Part shown: one piece after another, positions 1 through 10,082 of the stretch
How the letters are laid out: each line of letters opens with the position of its first letter
Position numbering within the stretch: the stretch's first letter is position 1
NCBI GenBank assembly: GCA_002102555.1
Contig: MCFL01000132.1
Location: forward strand, 1-64,000
DNA: 64,000 nucleotides
Direction of reading: 5' to 3'
From: Catenaria anguillulae PL171
Lineage: Eukaryota; Blastocladiomycota; Blastocladiomycetes; Blastocladiales; Catenariaceae
Notes under the pieces: generated by a model
Database searches by the model: none
What the model was told of the DNA's origin: nothing
Seen by the model: only the letters and a program-made list of their open reading frames with translations
Program-made: the position numbers and the translations under genes

Positions 1-6
1 TGGAAA

Positions 7-78
7 TGCCGGCTGGGAGGATCGAACACCCGACCTTCGCTTTACGAGAGCGACGCTCTGCCACTGAGCCAAGCCGGC
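7..78 (-). tRNA. trnT-CGU: tRNA-Thr (anticodon CGU), copy 1
   Basis: Folds as a standard cloverleaf without an intron: 7-bp acceptor GCCGGCT/AGCCGGC, discriminator A, D arm GCTC-AGTGGCAG-AGC, anticodon stem TCGCT/AGCGA with loop CTCGTAA (anticodon CGT), T loop TTCGATC. It reads ACG (Thr) codons. The T stem GGGTG/CTCCC carries one U-U mismatch, which all three copies in the window share. Confidence 0.95.
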
Positions 79-89
79 TTGATTGCGAA

Positions 90-113
90 ATTCCGCCATG
101 GCTTATGGCCCGC
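90..113 (-). promoter_or_regulatory. Upstream Pol III element of tRNA-Thr copy 1
   Basis: A 24-nt block (GCGGGCCATAAG...GGCGGAAT, read on the minus strand) lies exactly 11 nt before the tRNA. The same block at the same spacing precedes the other two tRNA-Thr copies, while the sequence further upstream is unrelated. CATAAG sits about 24-29 nt before the tRNA, where TFIIIB/TBP is placed, so a TATA-like box is the likely role. Confidence 0.7.
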
Positions 114-509
114 CGACCCAGTTGTGCATGAGCAGTGTGTTGTACGGGGTTTGGCGGAAGGGTTCGCGGCGCCATTGTTCGTTCTTGGCGGTTGGATCTT
201 GCCAGAGACGTGTGACGTGAGGCTGTCATGAATCGAGCGATGCGAGACATGATTTGAGAGCGCCCGCGTGATGCAGTCGGCTCGTGGCATGGGGTGCTTC
301 AAGTCTACTTACATACCAGTGCTTGTCAGCCTGTCAGGTGCGTTCAAGAGAATCATGATGTGTGTAGAACAATGTTCTCGAAACGCACTCGTTTGGAAGG
401 AGGTATGGGCGCCTCATTTGCGCCACGATTTCCATTCCTTCATGTTTGTCATGACATTTCCTCTCTTTCAACTTCATCCAACTCGCAGCTTGCAATACAA
501 TCCAATACC
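114..509. other. Intergenic, tRNA-Thr to Mso1-like gene
   Basis: No gene recognised. It holds the upstream flank of the minus-strand tRNA and the presumed promoter and 5' UTR of the plus-strand gene starting at 510. An open frame runs in from 294, but its residues look like untranslated leader. Confidence 0.6.
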
Positions 510-2352
510 ATGTACTCGAACGCACCACCCATCGCCATGGAGCGCGCCGACCGCCCTCGCCGCCCCGCGCGCGACCCATCCCGTGGCCCGCCGCCGCTGC
601 CGCCTGCACCTTCCGACTCGTACTCATCCGGTGGCCGCCGGCCCTCGCACTCTGGCGCCTCATCCATGTCCCTGCCGCGGCCGCCGCGCGACCCATCCCG
701 CCCCCGCCGCCCGGCGGCCGACCCGCCTTCCGCCTACCCCTTGCCGCACATGCACTCATCATCGGATGTGGGTACGCCCGGCACGCTGTCGCGCGCGCCC
801 GTGGCCGCCGAGCCTGCCGGCCGGCCGCGCCGCCCGACCAGGACCCCGTCGGACCCGCCCAGCAGCTACTCATCCTCGCCTTCGTCCTCTCGTGTTCCCC
901 CGCCCATTCCGTCGCCACCCATGCCGCCTTCGCGCTCCGAACGCCGCGCACGCAGCCGTCCTCCGGCACACTCAGACGACCGCCCACGTCCGCGTGACCG
1001 GTCTGTGCCTCGCGACCCGGCGCCAACGCCCAAATCCATCGAGCTCAATGCGAAAAAGACAATGGATTACCGCGTGTCGCGCGTGGCCATCTTGTGCCGC
1101 GACTGTGGCAGCGACGTTGGGTTTTTCCCTGCCCGGCATCGGTGTGGGCATCCCAATCCGACAGAGGAGGACGACGCCGCGGCACCGCCCGTGCCGCCGT
1201 TGCCCAATGCGGCCGAAGGTGGCGAGTCGAGTATTTCCACAGCCATGACAAGTTTGTGGACAAAGTTCCAGGGGTTGACCGTGGCCTCGCGTACGTCAGG
1301 TGAGGGGGTGCTTGCATATCCTTTGCACTTGTGAAAAGCAAGTCCACTGACTCAAGAAGCGCTTTTCTTGTCCAACAGCCGATAGCTCAACTACGGGTAC
1401 AACGGCCACGCCGCCCAATGGCGCGCCTGGCTCGCGCGGGTCGGCAGACTCGACGCCTGTATCGCCACAAGACGGAAACGCAAAGGAAGAGCAGGGCATG
1501 TGGGCCGTTTGGAACAAGCTCAAGGCGCAAATTGGAGCTACGACTGGAAACCAGACAAGTGATGACGGTAAGTTGTTCTCTTTTCCCTTTTTTTAGGCTT
1601 TTGCCTTGCAGAAGCATGCGGCTGACCCGCCCGGCTCTCCATCATCTTTTTTTCAATCGACGCTCGGCAACGCACGACTCACTCACGTACGCTTCCGTCT
1701 CAATGTTACGCCCTTGTTTCTGCCTCGCCCAAAAGAATCAGACCCTGAAGAAGTGGAAAAGGCCCTGCGCGATTACTATGCGAAAAAGGGCGGGCCCATG
1801 CCCGAGTTTCTCAAGGAGCAAGCAAAGTCGGCCACCAAGATGGACGATTTGGACCGGTTTGAGCAGCGTGCAGCAACACTTGGCCGGTCGGGCCGCCGGC
1901 CCTCGTCCTCGGACGACCACCATTCAGGCCGCCACCAAGACCCGTACTATGATGCGCCGCCGCGGGGTGGCCGCTACGACGACCGCCCACACCATCGGCA
2001 CGGCGGTGGCGGGTACCCCGAAGACGACCACCGCGCATACGGTAGCTCCCGCGGGGGATATGCCGAAGAGCGGCGTGGAAGCGGCGGGCGCGGCGGATAC
2101 GCCCCGCACGACGACGATGGGTACTATGGGCGCCCGCCCGTGCATGCGGCAACCATGTCGCGCGCCGACCGCGGGCATCACCAGCAACAGCCCGCGTACG
2201 GCTCGCCCGCACGTGGTGACCCGTACTATGACCAGGGCGCCCCAGACCGCAGGCAGTACCAGCAGAGTGGCGGGTATCGAGGCGGGGCAGGAGCAGGCGC
2301 CGCGGATTATCATGCGGGTGGGTATGCAACCGTCGGGCGTGGGTATCGGTAA
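510..2352 (+). CDS. Mso1-like protein with zinc-knuckle motif and RGG/Tyr-rich tail
   Basis: Three exons, 510..1299, 1379..1567 and 1742..2352, close in frame to 529 residues. Start chosen at ATG 510, where composition becomes protein-like. Order of parts: Pro/Arg/Ser-rich disordered region (about 1-180); a possible zinc motif CRDCG...RHRCGH (about 195-215); a short WAVWNKLKAQIG segment; then, just after intron 2, DPEEVEKALRDYYAKKGG with PMPEFL; finally a Gly/Arg/Tyr-rich tail with RGG and GGY repeats. The segment YYxKKGGPMPEFL resembles the Sec1-binding region of yeast Mso1, which helps the Sec1-SNARE complex at the plasma membrane. That match is by eye and short. The tail is the kind seen in RNA-binding or condensate-forming proteins. 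SEC2, which acts on the same exocytic route, is also in the window. Product uncertain, gene sure. Confidence 0.7.
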
Positions 2353-2582
2353 GCTGAACGACTTGTGATTTGATTCTTGTCTTTGCGTTATGTTTTTTGT
2401 TGTTACGTCTCACGTGCCATCCGTCCTCAGTTCCCAATGTTGTCTTCCTTTCTTTCCGTCCTCATCTGCATGCATACAGACATATGTACATCTTGCGTCC
2501 ATCACACGTTTGCCGCACCTCCAGAAAGTCAAATGAATCTATTTACCAGCAGATGTTATGAACTATGTATTCACTAAACACG

Positions 2583-4268
2583 CTAAAACAAGACCACCGC
2601 CTGGCCCGCTTCATCATCCCAAACCACCAGCGGCTCGTCAGCCGCCCCGACGGCTCCCAGGCCCGCGGCTCCCTGCTGCTGGTCGGCCGTCTCGACCCCT
2701 TCAAACAAGCGATTGTAACACTGCAACCCCTGCGTCGAATAATGCTTGTACGGGTTCTGCAAATGACCCAAGTTTGCCCCACAATTGAAACAAAAATGCG
2801 TGCCGCACGCACTGCACGTCATGTGCGCACACCCTGCGCTCCGCGACACTCCCTGCCTGCACTGCGGGCATGGCGTGACATTGGCCTTGATCCACTCGCG
2901 CGTCTCGCTCTCGGCCTCGTGTTCCCTAGCCAGTCGTTCAACAACCGACCGCCCGTATTGCACATAGAGCGGGAGTAGTTTGGCTTCGCGCTCGCCCTTG
3001 GTCGGCAGCGCCATGGCCGCAAGGTAGGCTTGGACGACAGCGGATGCGTTGGCCACGCGGCACGCTTGCGCCGACCCATGCCAGGACCGCGAGCAGTAGA
3101 CGCAGAAGGCAAAGTGGCACCGCAGGCACGTGGCAAGTTTGGCGTAAGGCCCCGACAAGTGGCCGCGGGCGGGCCCGCCGCATGTTGGTCGTGGGCACCA
3201 GTGCATTGCTGGATCGCTGGCGTATGCGCGCGCAAGAAACTGGTCAGTGAATTTGGTTGCGAATGCGGGGCCGAGCAGAGTGGAGAGGAAGGTGGGTTGG
3301 ATTGGGTGCGCGTTGAGCAAGGATTGCGCCGACTGGACGGGGTCTATGGCCGGTGCATGTGATTTGGCGGGTCGATCCGTTTCAGCGGTCGTTGTCGTGG
3401 AGGTTGTAGGCTCGTCCCCGCGCGGGCAGTCCGGGTGTGGGCAGCGGACCTGTTTGGGCATGCCCTCCTTGATGAGCACAGTGAAAAAGTCGACCAGGCA
3501 TTGCCGGCAGAATCGGTGTCCGCATCCGGGGACCAGGACAGCGTCGCGGCCCGGGCGCGGGTCCAGGCAGATGAGGCACGTGTAGGGCGTGCGCTCGAGG
3601 GCCGCGAGCTTGCGTGCTTGGTCATGCCGGTGAATTGCATCCAAAGCCTCTTGCGACGTGACTTGCAGAGTGGATCCTGATAGAGACGAGACATGTGTGT
3701 CGAGGGCATTGGCAACTTCGGTGTGGATGTCAAAGAGAGCGACCGAGCCGTAGGCCAGGCAGGATTCGGCGGTCGCATGTGCCGCGGCAGAGAGGGCGGT
3801 GAGCAACGGAGGCGGGGCCCAGTCCGAGGTGAGCTTGAGGCGCGGGCGGGCAGTTGACGGGTATGCCGGTGGCAAGGCAAAGTGCAGGACAATGGGCGGG
3901 AGCGAGTGGACCACAATGGTTTGCTGGGCCTGTTCCGAGTCCGGCTTCGAGCCGTTGGCCTGGTTTAGGGAAACGGAGAGTCCATCCCCGGGCAGCTCGA
4001 CCTGGACGCCAATGTGGCCGTGCCTGCGAACATTGTCAGGTGGCACGGGGAGGACACGCAGCGAGTCGGGAAAGATGGACGCCAGGGCAACCAGCTCTTC
4101 GTCCTGCTGCTGGGCATCCTCATCCTCATCCTCATTGCTGGCATCTTCCTGGCCATTCTGCGAGGCGGGAGTGGGAATCGGAACCGCAGAGAGTTGCGAG
4201 ACTGCAGCCGTTGGTTCTTCATGTTGAGCCGAGGCGGATGGACTTGACGACGGCGACAGCGACGACAT
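2583..4268 (-). CDS. RBR (RING1-IBR-RING2) E3 ubiquitin ligase with RWD domain, RNF14/Itt1-like
   Basis: Single exon, 561 residues. An acidic, Gln-rich N terminus (1-58) is followed by an RWD-like domain (about 57-190), RING1 (TCLICLDPRPG... to CPHPDC, about 230-281), an IBR (CPRPTCGG...FCVYCSRSWH, about 358-403) and RING2 (CPQCRQGVSRSAGCAHMTC, about 467-495). By family rule the catalytic cysteine that takes ubiquitin as a thioester is in RING2; here that is the Cys of SAGC (about 480), followed by the conserved HMTC. RWD plus RBR in this order is the RNF14/yeast Itt1 arrangement; RNF14 works on stalled translation factors and transcription coregulators. Convergent with the gene ending at 2352. 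Specific substrate unknown. Confidence 0.9.
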   Translation of the reverse strand: MSSLSPSSSPSASAQHEEPTAAVSQLSAVPIPTPASQNGQEDASNEDEDEDAQQQDEELVALASIFPDSLRVLPVPPDNVRRHGHIGVQVELPGDGLSVSLNQANGSKPDSEQAQQTIVVHSLPPIVLHFALPPAYPSTARPRLKLTSDWAPPPLLTALSAAAHATAESCLAYGSVALFDIHTEVANALDTHVSSLSGSTLQVTSQEALDAIHRHDQARKLAALERTPYTCLICLDPRPGRDAVLVPGCGHRFCRQCLVDFFTVLIKEGMPKQVRCPHPDCPRGDEPTTSTTTTAETDRPAKSHAPAIDPVQSAQSLLNAHPIQPTFLSTLLGPAFATKFTDQFLARAYASDPAMHWCPRPTCGGPARGHLSGPYAKLATCLRCHFAFCVYCSRSWHGSAQACRVANASAVVQAYLAAMALPTKGEREAKLLPLYVQYGRSVVERLAREHEAESETREWIKANVTPCPQCRQGVSRSAGCAHMTCSACGTHFCFNCGANLGHLQNPYKHYSTQGLQCYNRLFEGVETADQQQGAAGLGAVGAADEPLVVWDDEAGQAVVLF

Positions 4269-4741
4269 GCTGAGACTCTGGCTGCCAAAGGCACGCTGAA
4301 TGCATCAACTCAATTCATTTCTTGCCTTTCGAGGGTCCGTTGGTTTATTGTGTGCCGTGCATGCGGGTCGAGGGGCGAGGCGATCTTGCGACCCCAGCCC
4401 GCTGACTCGGCCAGTGTGGCGCTGACTTTGACTCGAAGGCGATGGCCGGGAGGACAAAGGCTCCCGCCATCCTCCCGTCCCGGCAGTCGACCCCTTGAAT
4501 CTTTTCAATCTTTTCGCAATGCTCAAACCAATTCGCTCCCCGGCTTCATGCCTGTGCCTTCACCCATGATCATGAGCATTTTGCCACATGAACAGAGGTG
4601 CAGTGGAGTTCATGATCAGTGGAGCTTTGGAAAACGTCTCACTTGCACATTCCCTCTTACCTTTACTGGCACTCGTCCCGGGCCCCGGCCAACGTCCACG
4701 GTCCACCCAACACCCGCCACACTCGAAGTGGAGATGGGCCA
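4269..4741. other. Intergenic, RBR gene to tRNA-Thr copy 2
   Basis: Contains the 5' side of the minus-strand RBR gene and the upstream flank of the tRNA. No gene recognised. Confidence 0.6.
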
Positions 4742-4765
4742 GCGGGCCATAAATCATGGCGGAAT
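4742..4765 (+). promoter_or_regulatory. Upstream Pol III element of tRNA-Thr copy 2
   Basis: A 24-nt block (GCGGGCCATAAA...GGCGGAAT) ends 11 nt before the tRNA, 22 of 24 positions being invariant across the three copies. CATAAA lies at -29 to -24, the expected TBP/TFIIIB position for a tRNA gene. Confidence 0.7.
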
Positions 4766-4776
4766 TGGCCGCTCAA

Positions 4777-4848
4777 GCCGGCTTGGCTCAGTGGCAGAGC
4801 GTCGCTCTCGTAAAGCGAAGGTCGGGTGTTCGATCCTCCCAGCCGGCA
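4777..4848 (+). tRNA. trnT-CGU: tRNA-Thr (anticodon CGU), copy 2
   Basis: 72 nt, identical to the copies at 7-78 and 54822-54893. Full cloverleaf, anticodon CGT, no intron. Followed by ATTTATAT and a few short T runs, with the first TTTT at about 13 nt downstream serving as a plausible Pol III terminator. Confidence 0.96.
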
Positions 4849-4948
4849 TTTATATCCATTTTGCACAAATTTCTCTGGTGGAAATGTTGTCCATGTGCAC
4901 GGCTACATTTTGAACCACGTTTGGTACAATTTGGAGCATATTTGAGTG
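4849..4948. repeat. Duplicated 3' flank of tRNA-Thr, copy A
   Basis: About 100 bp downstream of the tRNA is clearly related to 54894-54995. Shared segments include GGCTACAT.TTGAAC, TACAATTTGGAG and ATTTGAGTG in the same order. Similarity stops abruptly beyond this. It marks a segmental duplication of tRNA plus 3' flank; the first tRNA copy is too near the window edge to compare. Confidence 0.75.
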
Positions 4949-6010
4949 TACTGTGGGCAGTTTCAACCTGTAATCCGTTGATGGTTCTGTTCGCATCATT
5001 TCCCATCATCGATCGCGTCTGATACAGCTTCGACGACTGCCGGTGGCTTGACATCCACACGCACTGGGGCAGTAGAGCGTACTTATGTACGGCCTCATTG
5101 ATGTATGATGGTCATGTCGACCGTGGCCTTCTCAGCAGGCAGTAGCAAACGTAGTGATCGATCGTGAGATGGACGGACCACCCAGTCTCCACAGACAAAG
5201 CAGTACAGACAGCGAAAGGAAACTGAAGGGCGTCGACTGACAGTGCTACATTCCTTTGCCGGCCGGTCGCATGGAGCAAGAACCAACAGAGCCACAGTTT
5301 TGGGTGGACGATCAACCGGTCAAACGCAATACAATGGCCGGGCTGTAACAATCTCGGATCCTATAAAACGTCGCACATGGCAGCGAGCCAACATATAGTG
5401 TCATTGCCATGTCGTGGGAATTCATAAGTTAACGACAAACAAAATCTGGACGTGGGCAGGATTGGAACCTGCGCGGGCCGAAGTCCAGCCGGGAATTTCT
5501 CGGTCGCAGCGAGGCACCGCTCCCAAGAGGTTTCGAACTAGCGACATACTCGTTGCTGTATTGCAAGCAGCAAGCATCAATTTAGTTTTGATATGTAGAC
5601 CGGCCTCCTTAATTGCTCCGACACCACGTCTCCACTCCATGGCAGTGGGCATTTTTGTATGAGAGTATGTCGCACACTGATAGCATCCAGGCAAATGTGA
5701 ACGCTCCCAGCATGAGAACGACGTAGGAGCTATCCTGATTCGTTATCCAACTCGTTTTGCTTGCGTGAGGCAAGATTACTTATAGGAGCTTGCCGTCCCG
5801 CAAGATGGAAAGCGTCCAATATGCGTAGTACAGAGGATATGTCCATTGGATGGGGCGAACAATTTCAAAGGCAATCTTCATTGCGGATATCCCATCAGTG
5901 TATACGACACTCCAACCGACGACCATGACCTAAACCGAACACACAAAAAGCCGAAGACTGCAAGCCCGTGGTCAGCCAGTGCAATGGAACCAACGACAAT
6001 GTCGCCTCAT
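4949..6010. other. Intergenic with possible tRNA-derived remnant near 5448-5545
   Basis: No protein gene recognised. Around 5448-5490, on the minus strand, there is a T-arm-like hairpin (GCAGGTTCCAATCCTGC) followed by CCACGTC, which would fit the 3' end of a serine-type tRNA. The 5' half does not fold into a D and anticodon arm, so this is at best a decayed tRNA or a tRNA-derived short element. The rest holds only short unsupported open frames. Confidence 0.35.
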
Positions 6011-9000
6011 TTATGCGGCAGGCAGCTCCAAATCGGGCTTTTGGAATGGCTCCAACCTCGCCATAAAGAACCTTGGAGCCCGATGACCTTGGTTCTTGAG
6101 CTTCTTTGGCTGGCCCACGTCTTGTGTCCCTCCGCCTCCTCCACCTTCACCGCCTCCGTTCCCATCATTTGCCTCAGCCTCACCGTCACCGTGATCCTTC
6201 TCTTTTGCCTTACAGCCTCTCGACTTTGCCCGGCGAGGCCTCACACTGTCCGTCGGCACTGCCAACCACCTCCTCTCGGCCCATGGGAACCCACGCGGGT
6301 GCAAAATGTCATCCACGACCTGATTCACATTTCTGAACACTCGAACTTCGGTGCGTGAGACCAACTCGACGACGGTGGTAAAGAGCGAATCGCGCGCACG
6401 TGTGGTGACATTCTTCCGGCCGCCCAATACCTTGGCACGCGCGTCACCCACAGTCGCGGTTTGTAACCCGCCGACCAGGTCCCGCATGACGGAATTGCGC
6501 AAGATTGACTCGAGGTCTCCGTGGGCCGTGGCGACCATGGCCTGCACACGCGTCGCAACTGAGCGGGCCGCGGCGACTTCCTTGGCGTCAGAAATCTCGT
6601 CAATGCACACAATGTCGGGCGTGTGGTTCTGGACCGCCTCGAGAAGCACCTCAAACTGGCGCGAGCGGTCGCGGACTTGGAGCCGGCGAGCCTTGTGCAG
6701 CGAGAAGTGCTTGACGTCGCCGGGCCCACCAACCTCATTGGATGTGTCGACAATCATGACATTGTTGCCTGTGTCGGAGAGGCGAGCGACAAAGTCACGC
6801 AAGGTATGCCTGCAAAAACACACGAGTCAACTTAGTCCAAGGAAACAGGCGAGTAAGGAGTCAAACGCACGTCTTGCCACTGCCAGGCTTGCCTAGAAAC
6901 AAGACGGACTCGCCCCTCTTGACCAAATCAAGCAACATTTGCGTCACGCCCTCTCCTGGTGGACACGCCCGCCCGACCCTGATGGTCAAGCCAATTGCCT
7001 TGCCCTCCCTGTTGGCAACCCAACTGATCCGATGCAGCTGGCCGTTGATGCCGCCGCGCCGGTCCGACGAAAATTTGCGATCGCGCACAATGGCCTCAAT
7101 ATCGGCCTGCGAGATGGGTTCCACATCCACCAAATCCATCGAGTCAAGCCCTTGCCCGAAAAAGCGCAGCCGTGGCGGCTCGCCCAGATCCAGAATAACC
7201 TCGTTGAGCGTCCGACACGCATCGGGAATCGCATCAATGGCAGTGCGCACACGATCGGGCAGCAGGTAGAGCAGGTCCCAGACCTCGAATTGTGTGCGAA
7301 AGGTGAACTGCTTGTGAATAGCGCACAGCTGCGGACTTGCGCCGTACAATCCCAACTCTTCCATGCGGCCCGCCGTTGACTTGCCCCCGTCGCCGCCCGA
7401 GCCATCGTCATCCTCGTCATCCGAGTCAAAGCTCACCTGTCCATTGCCCGCAATCTTTGGGTACCGCCACACAAGCTGGCCCTGCGCTGCATACCTAGCT
7501 TGGACGGCAACATGCTTGGGTAGCCGCGGATTCACGGACCACTTACCGTGCATAAATTGCGTGGCGGTCAGATAGCTCTTGGCCCTACGCACCCACTTTG
7601 ATAGCTCGGCGATCCGTGCCTCCATCACGTCGAGCGCGCGAATCAGCTGGTCCACGTCTTGCACGGCGGCCTTGGTTAGCATGTCCCTGTCGCCCGACAG
7701 ATCCCAGTACGACTTGCGCGTGGTGTTTGTTGTGATTTCTGTGGTTGGCGACGGTGGCAGTGAGCCCGGAGAGGATGCAATCGACGCGGCCTCGTCGGCG
7801 GCGTCCGTGTTGGTATGGCGCACGGGCGACACGTCTGTGCCTGAATCGTCCGACTCGTTTTCGTCCTTGGCCATGCCCGCAGTCTCGTGCGGTGTCGAAT
7901 GCACTTCGACCGGTTTTGGGCAAAAGAAGGCTGGATTGCGTTCAATCAACCCAATCACCCAGTCGTGCAAGTTGTTGATTGGCCGCTGGCACGCCTTGAG
8001 CAGCGAATTGATGGGCGCCACATTGCGAACCGCCATCAATCCGCTTGCCATGGCGCCCTCGTTCACGGACCGCGACTCGTCGAGTGCGGGCACAATCAAG
8101 AGCGCACGCTTTGCCTCGGGCATGCTCAGCCGTATGGGCAACCCGGAATCCATGCGCCGCTGATCCAGAACGGCCGCGAGCCCATTGGCCTCATTGGCCA
8201 AACTCGTCCACTCGTCAAACACCACGTTTGTATCCACCACGGCACTCGCATCAAACCAACCTTGGACCATGATTGTTTCATCGTACGCCTGCGACCCATG
8301 CATCACGACCTCGGCCCCGACCGATTCCACCAAATCATGCAACACGCCCACGAGCGCCTGGTACATGTATGCGTAATCGCTGGGCGATTCGCTGCGCGCA
8401 AAGTCCCACATGAACACGATCGAGTGTGCGCTCGAGTCTGGGTGCGTGAATGCTAGCTGGATCACGTCAATGGCTTGGTCAAAGTCGCGCCGCGACAGGT
8501 CGCCCATGGCGCCGAGGGCGATGCGCGAAGGGCGCATGTCGAGAATGGCCGTCGAAATGCAAGCGGCGGCGCCGCGGGTCCGGATCACGTAGTGTGCGGC
8601 ACGGTCGTCACACACGAGCAGGCCGATGCCGGGAATCCACCGTTGCGGGGGTTTGCCCGATTTCAAGGAGGTGGAAGAAGCTGAAGAGATGGAGTTGACG
8701 GAGTTGCGATTGGATGAGGATGGAGCCGCAGATTGGGATGGTAGGGAATGGGTTGTTGACGAGCTGGCGACCTTGATCGTTGGCGACATTGAGTTGAGCG
8801 GAATGGATGCTGATGATGATGAAGAGGCAATAGTAACAGTTGGTTGAATGGCTGCCGTCGGATCATGTGTCAAGAGGGCCGTGAGCTTGTTTGCAAACGG
8901 GCGCGCGGTGAGAAATCGGCTGCCACCAAAGTGCGGAATCGCCACCTCGACCGTGCGCGTCCCGTCATCGTGCGTGACAAAGGTAAACTGACCCTCGTAA

Positions 9001-9383
9001 AACGCTGTGGCATCAAGCCTATTGTACACGTGCTGGTTGTAGGCCGGATGGTGCGAGAAAGGATGCGTTGCGTCGTACAGAGGGACGGGTTTGACATGCG
9101 AGGCGAGGTAGACGCACAAATCAAAGGCAAACAACGCGTCCGAGGTGAGGATGCGAGACAGGTCGGCCGTCAGGAGCGATTTCTTGTATGTGATGCCGTC
9201 GCTGTAGTGGATATAGTCCTTGAATGCCTTGCAAAATGCCCTGAGCCCACCAAAGGCATGCATGGTCCAATTGTTGGATGCCCAGTTGGACTGGTTTGAA
9301 GTCGAGCCGACGGGCGAGAGGACCTTGTGGAACTCACAAAGGAGTTTTGCCAGAGCATAATCCGAGTCGATATACTTTGTCAT
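6011..9383 (-). CDS. Ycf45/SpoIIIAA-type AAA ATPase with exonuclease-like N-terminal domain (paralogue A)
   Basis: Two exons, 6871..9383 and 6009+2..6809 (6011..6809), give 1,103 residues; the 61-nt intron (6810..6870, GTGCGT...TGCAG) splits the Walker A threonine codon. The C-terminal third matches the chloroplast/cyanobacterial Ycf45 and bacterial SpoIIIAA ATPases in order: a region ending GLTIRVGRA, Walker A GKPGSGKT, TLRDFVARL, VMIVDTSNEVGGPGD, KARRLQVRD, Walker B DIVCIDEI, and TAHGDLESIL. No R3H domain is visible after it; a Lys/Glu/Gly-rich low-complexity stretch follows. Residues about 255-400 resemble the fold of DEDD 3'-5' exonucleases (EXD type) but without the DxE motif, so any such domain is probably inactive. 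Function unknown; a nucleic-acid-linked ATPase is inferred. Divergent from ALG1. Its paralogue is at 12144-15291. Confidence 0.88.
6565..7250 (-). repeat. Near-identical block shared with paralogue B (gene-conversion tract)
   Basis: About 690 bp, including the intron, matches 14205-14893 in inverted orientation with roughly 2-5% differences in the parts I aligned. Protein identity is complete over about 130 residues before the intron. Outside the block the two genes are only distantly similar. Confidence 0.85.
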
Positions 9384-10082
9384 GGTATCACTTGTTCATG
9401 GGAAGTCCAGGGAATCCCAGCGACTGAGGGAATTGAACGGTGGAGCTCGGAACTTTAATGGGCCCCTATACATGCGGAAAAGATGGTACTGGTTCAAGTT
9501 AGCACCGGGTCCATTGAGAGTATGCATGGAGACGAGCAGACACCTGCATGGAAAAACCGACAAAGACGTATTGGAGGCCGTCAGGAAGGGCGTTTTCGTC
9601 GTCAATGGATGGAGTGGATCCGGATGGAGGTAGGCCAAACACGACTGGAACACAAACCAGGGAAAAAGGACGCAATGGCGTCGAAAGTAAGCAGGGGTTT
9701 CGACAGGCAAGGAAGGAAGGTCGAAGGAGAGAACAAAGCTCAGGACTTGAAAGTCCGCTCAATCAATCAACTCGGGTTAAGCAAGCATGGACGCTGGCAT
9801 GGGTGACAGGTGGATGCAGACGATCACAACTTGGCAATTCCGCCAAGTATCAGGGTGGCAAGGCGAGTGAAATCCATGCATGGCTGATCCTGAAATCCAA
9901 TTTCCGTCCGTCTTGATTCCACCCAGCATCCCGTTTGTATGATACGTTCGTCTTTGGGTTGAGTTGTGATCGACGGGCCACGCCGGTGTGCATGTGCAGA
10001 GGCGCCAGCAGGGCCGCTCATCGGCCACCAACTTGGACTTCGGCTAGGGCATGGCCGCATGGACGCAAAGGAATAACACACA
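9384..10082. other. Divergent intergenic region, AAA ATPase A / ALG1
   Basis: Promoter region between two divergent genes. Open frames here are short and unlike known proteins. No RNA gene or repeat seen. Confidence 0.6.

Noticed and set aside
268-1248. Long open frames overlapping the Mso1-like gene in other frames
   Set aside because: GC-rich coding sequence keeps alternative frames open; their products are Arg/Pro-rich with no motif, and the chosen frame joins across introns in phase.
5846-6358. Plus-strand frame of 170 residues
   Set aside because: Mostly antisense to the last exon of the AAA ATPase gene and without family features.
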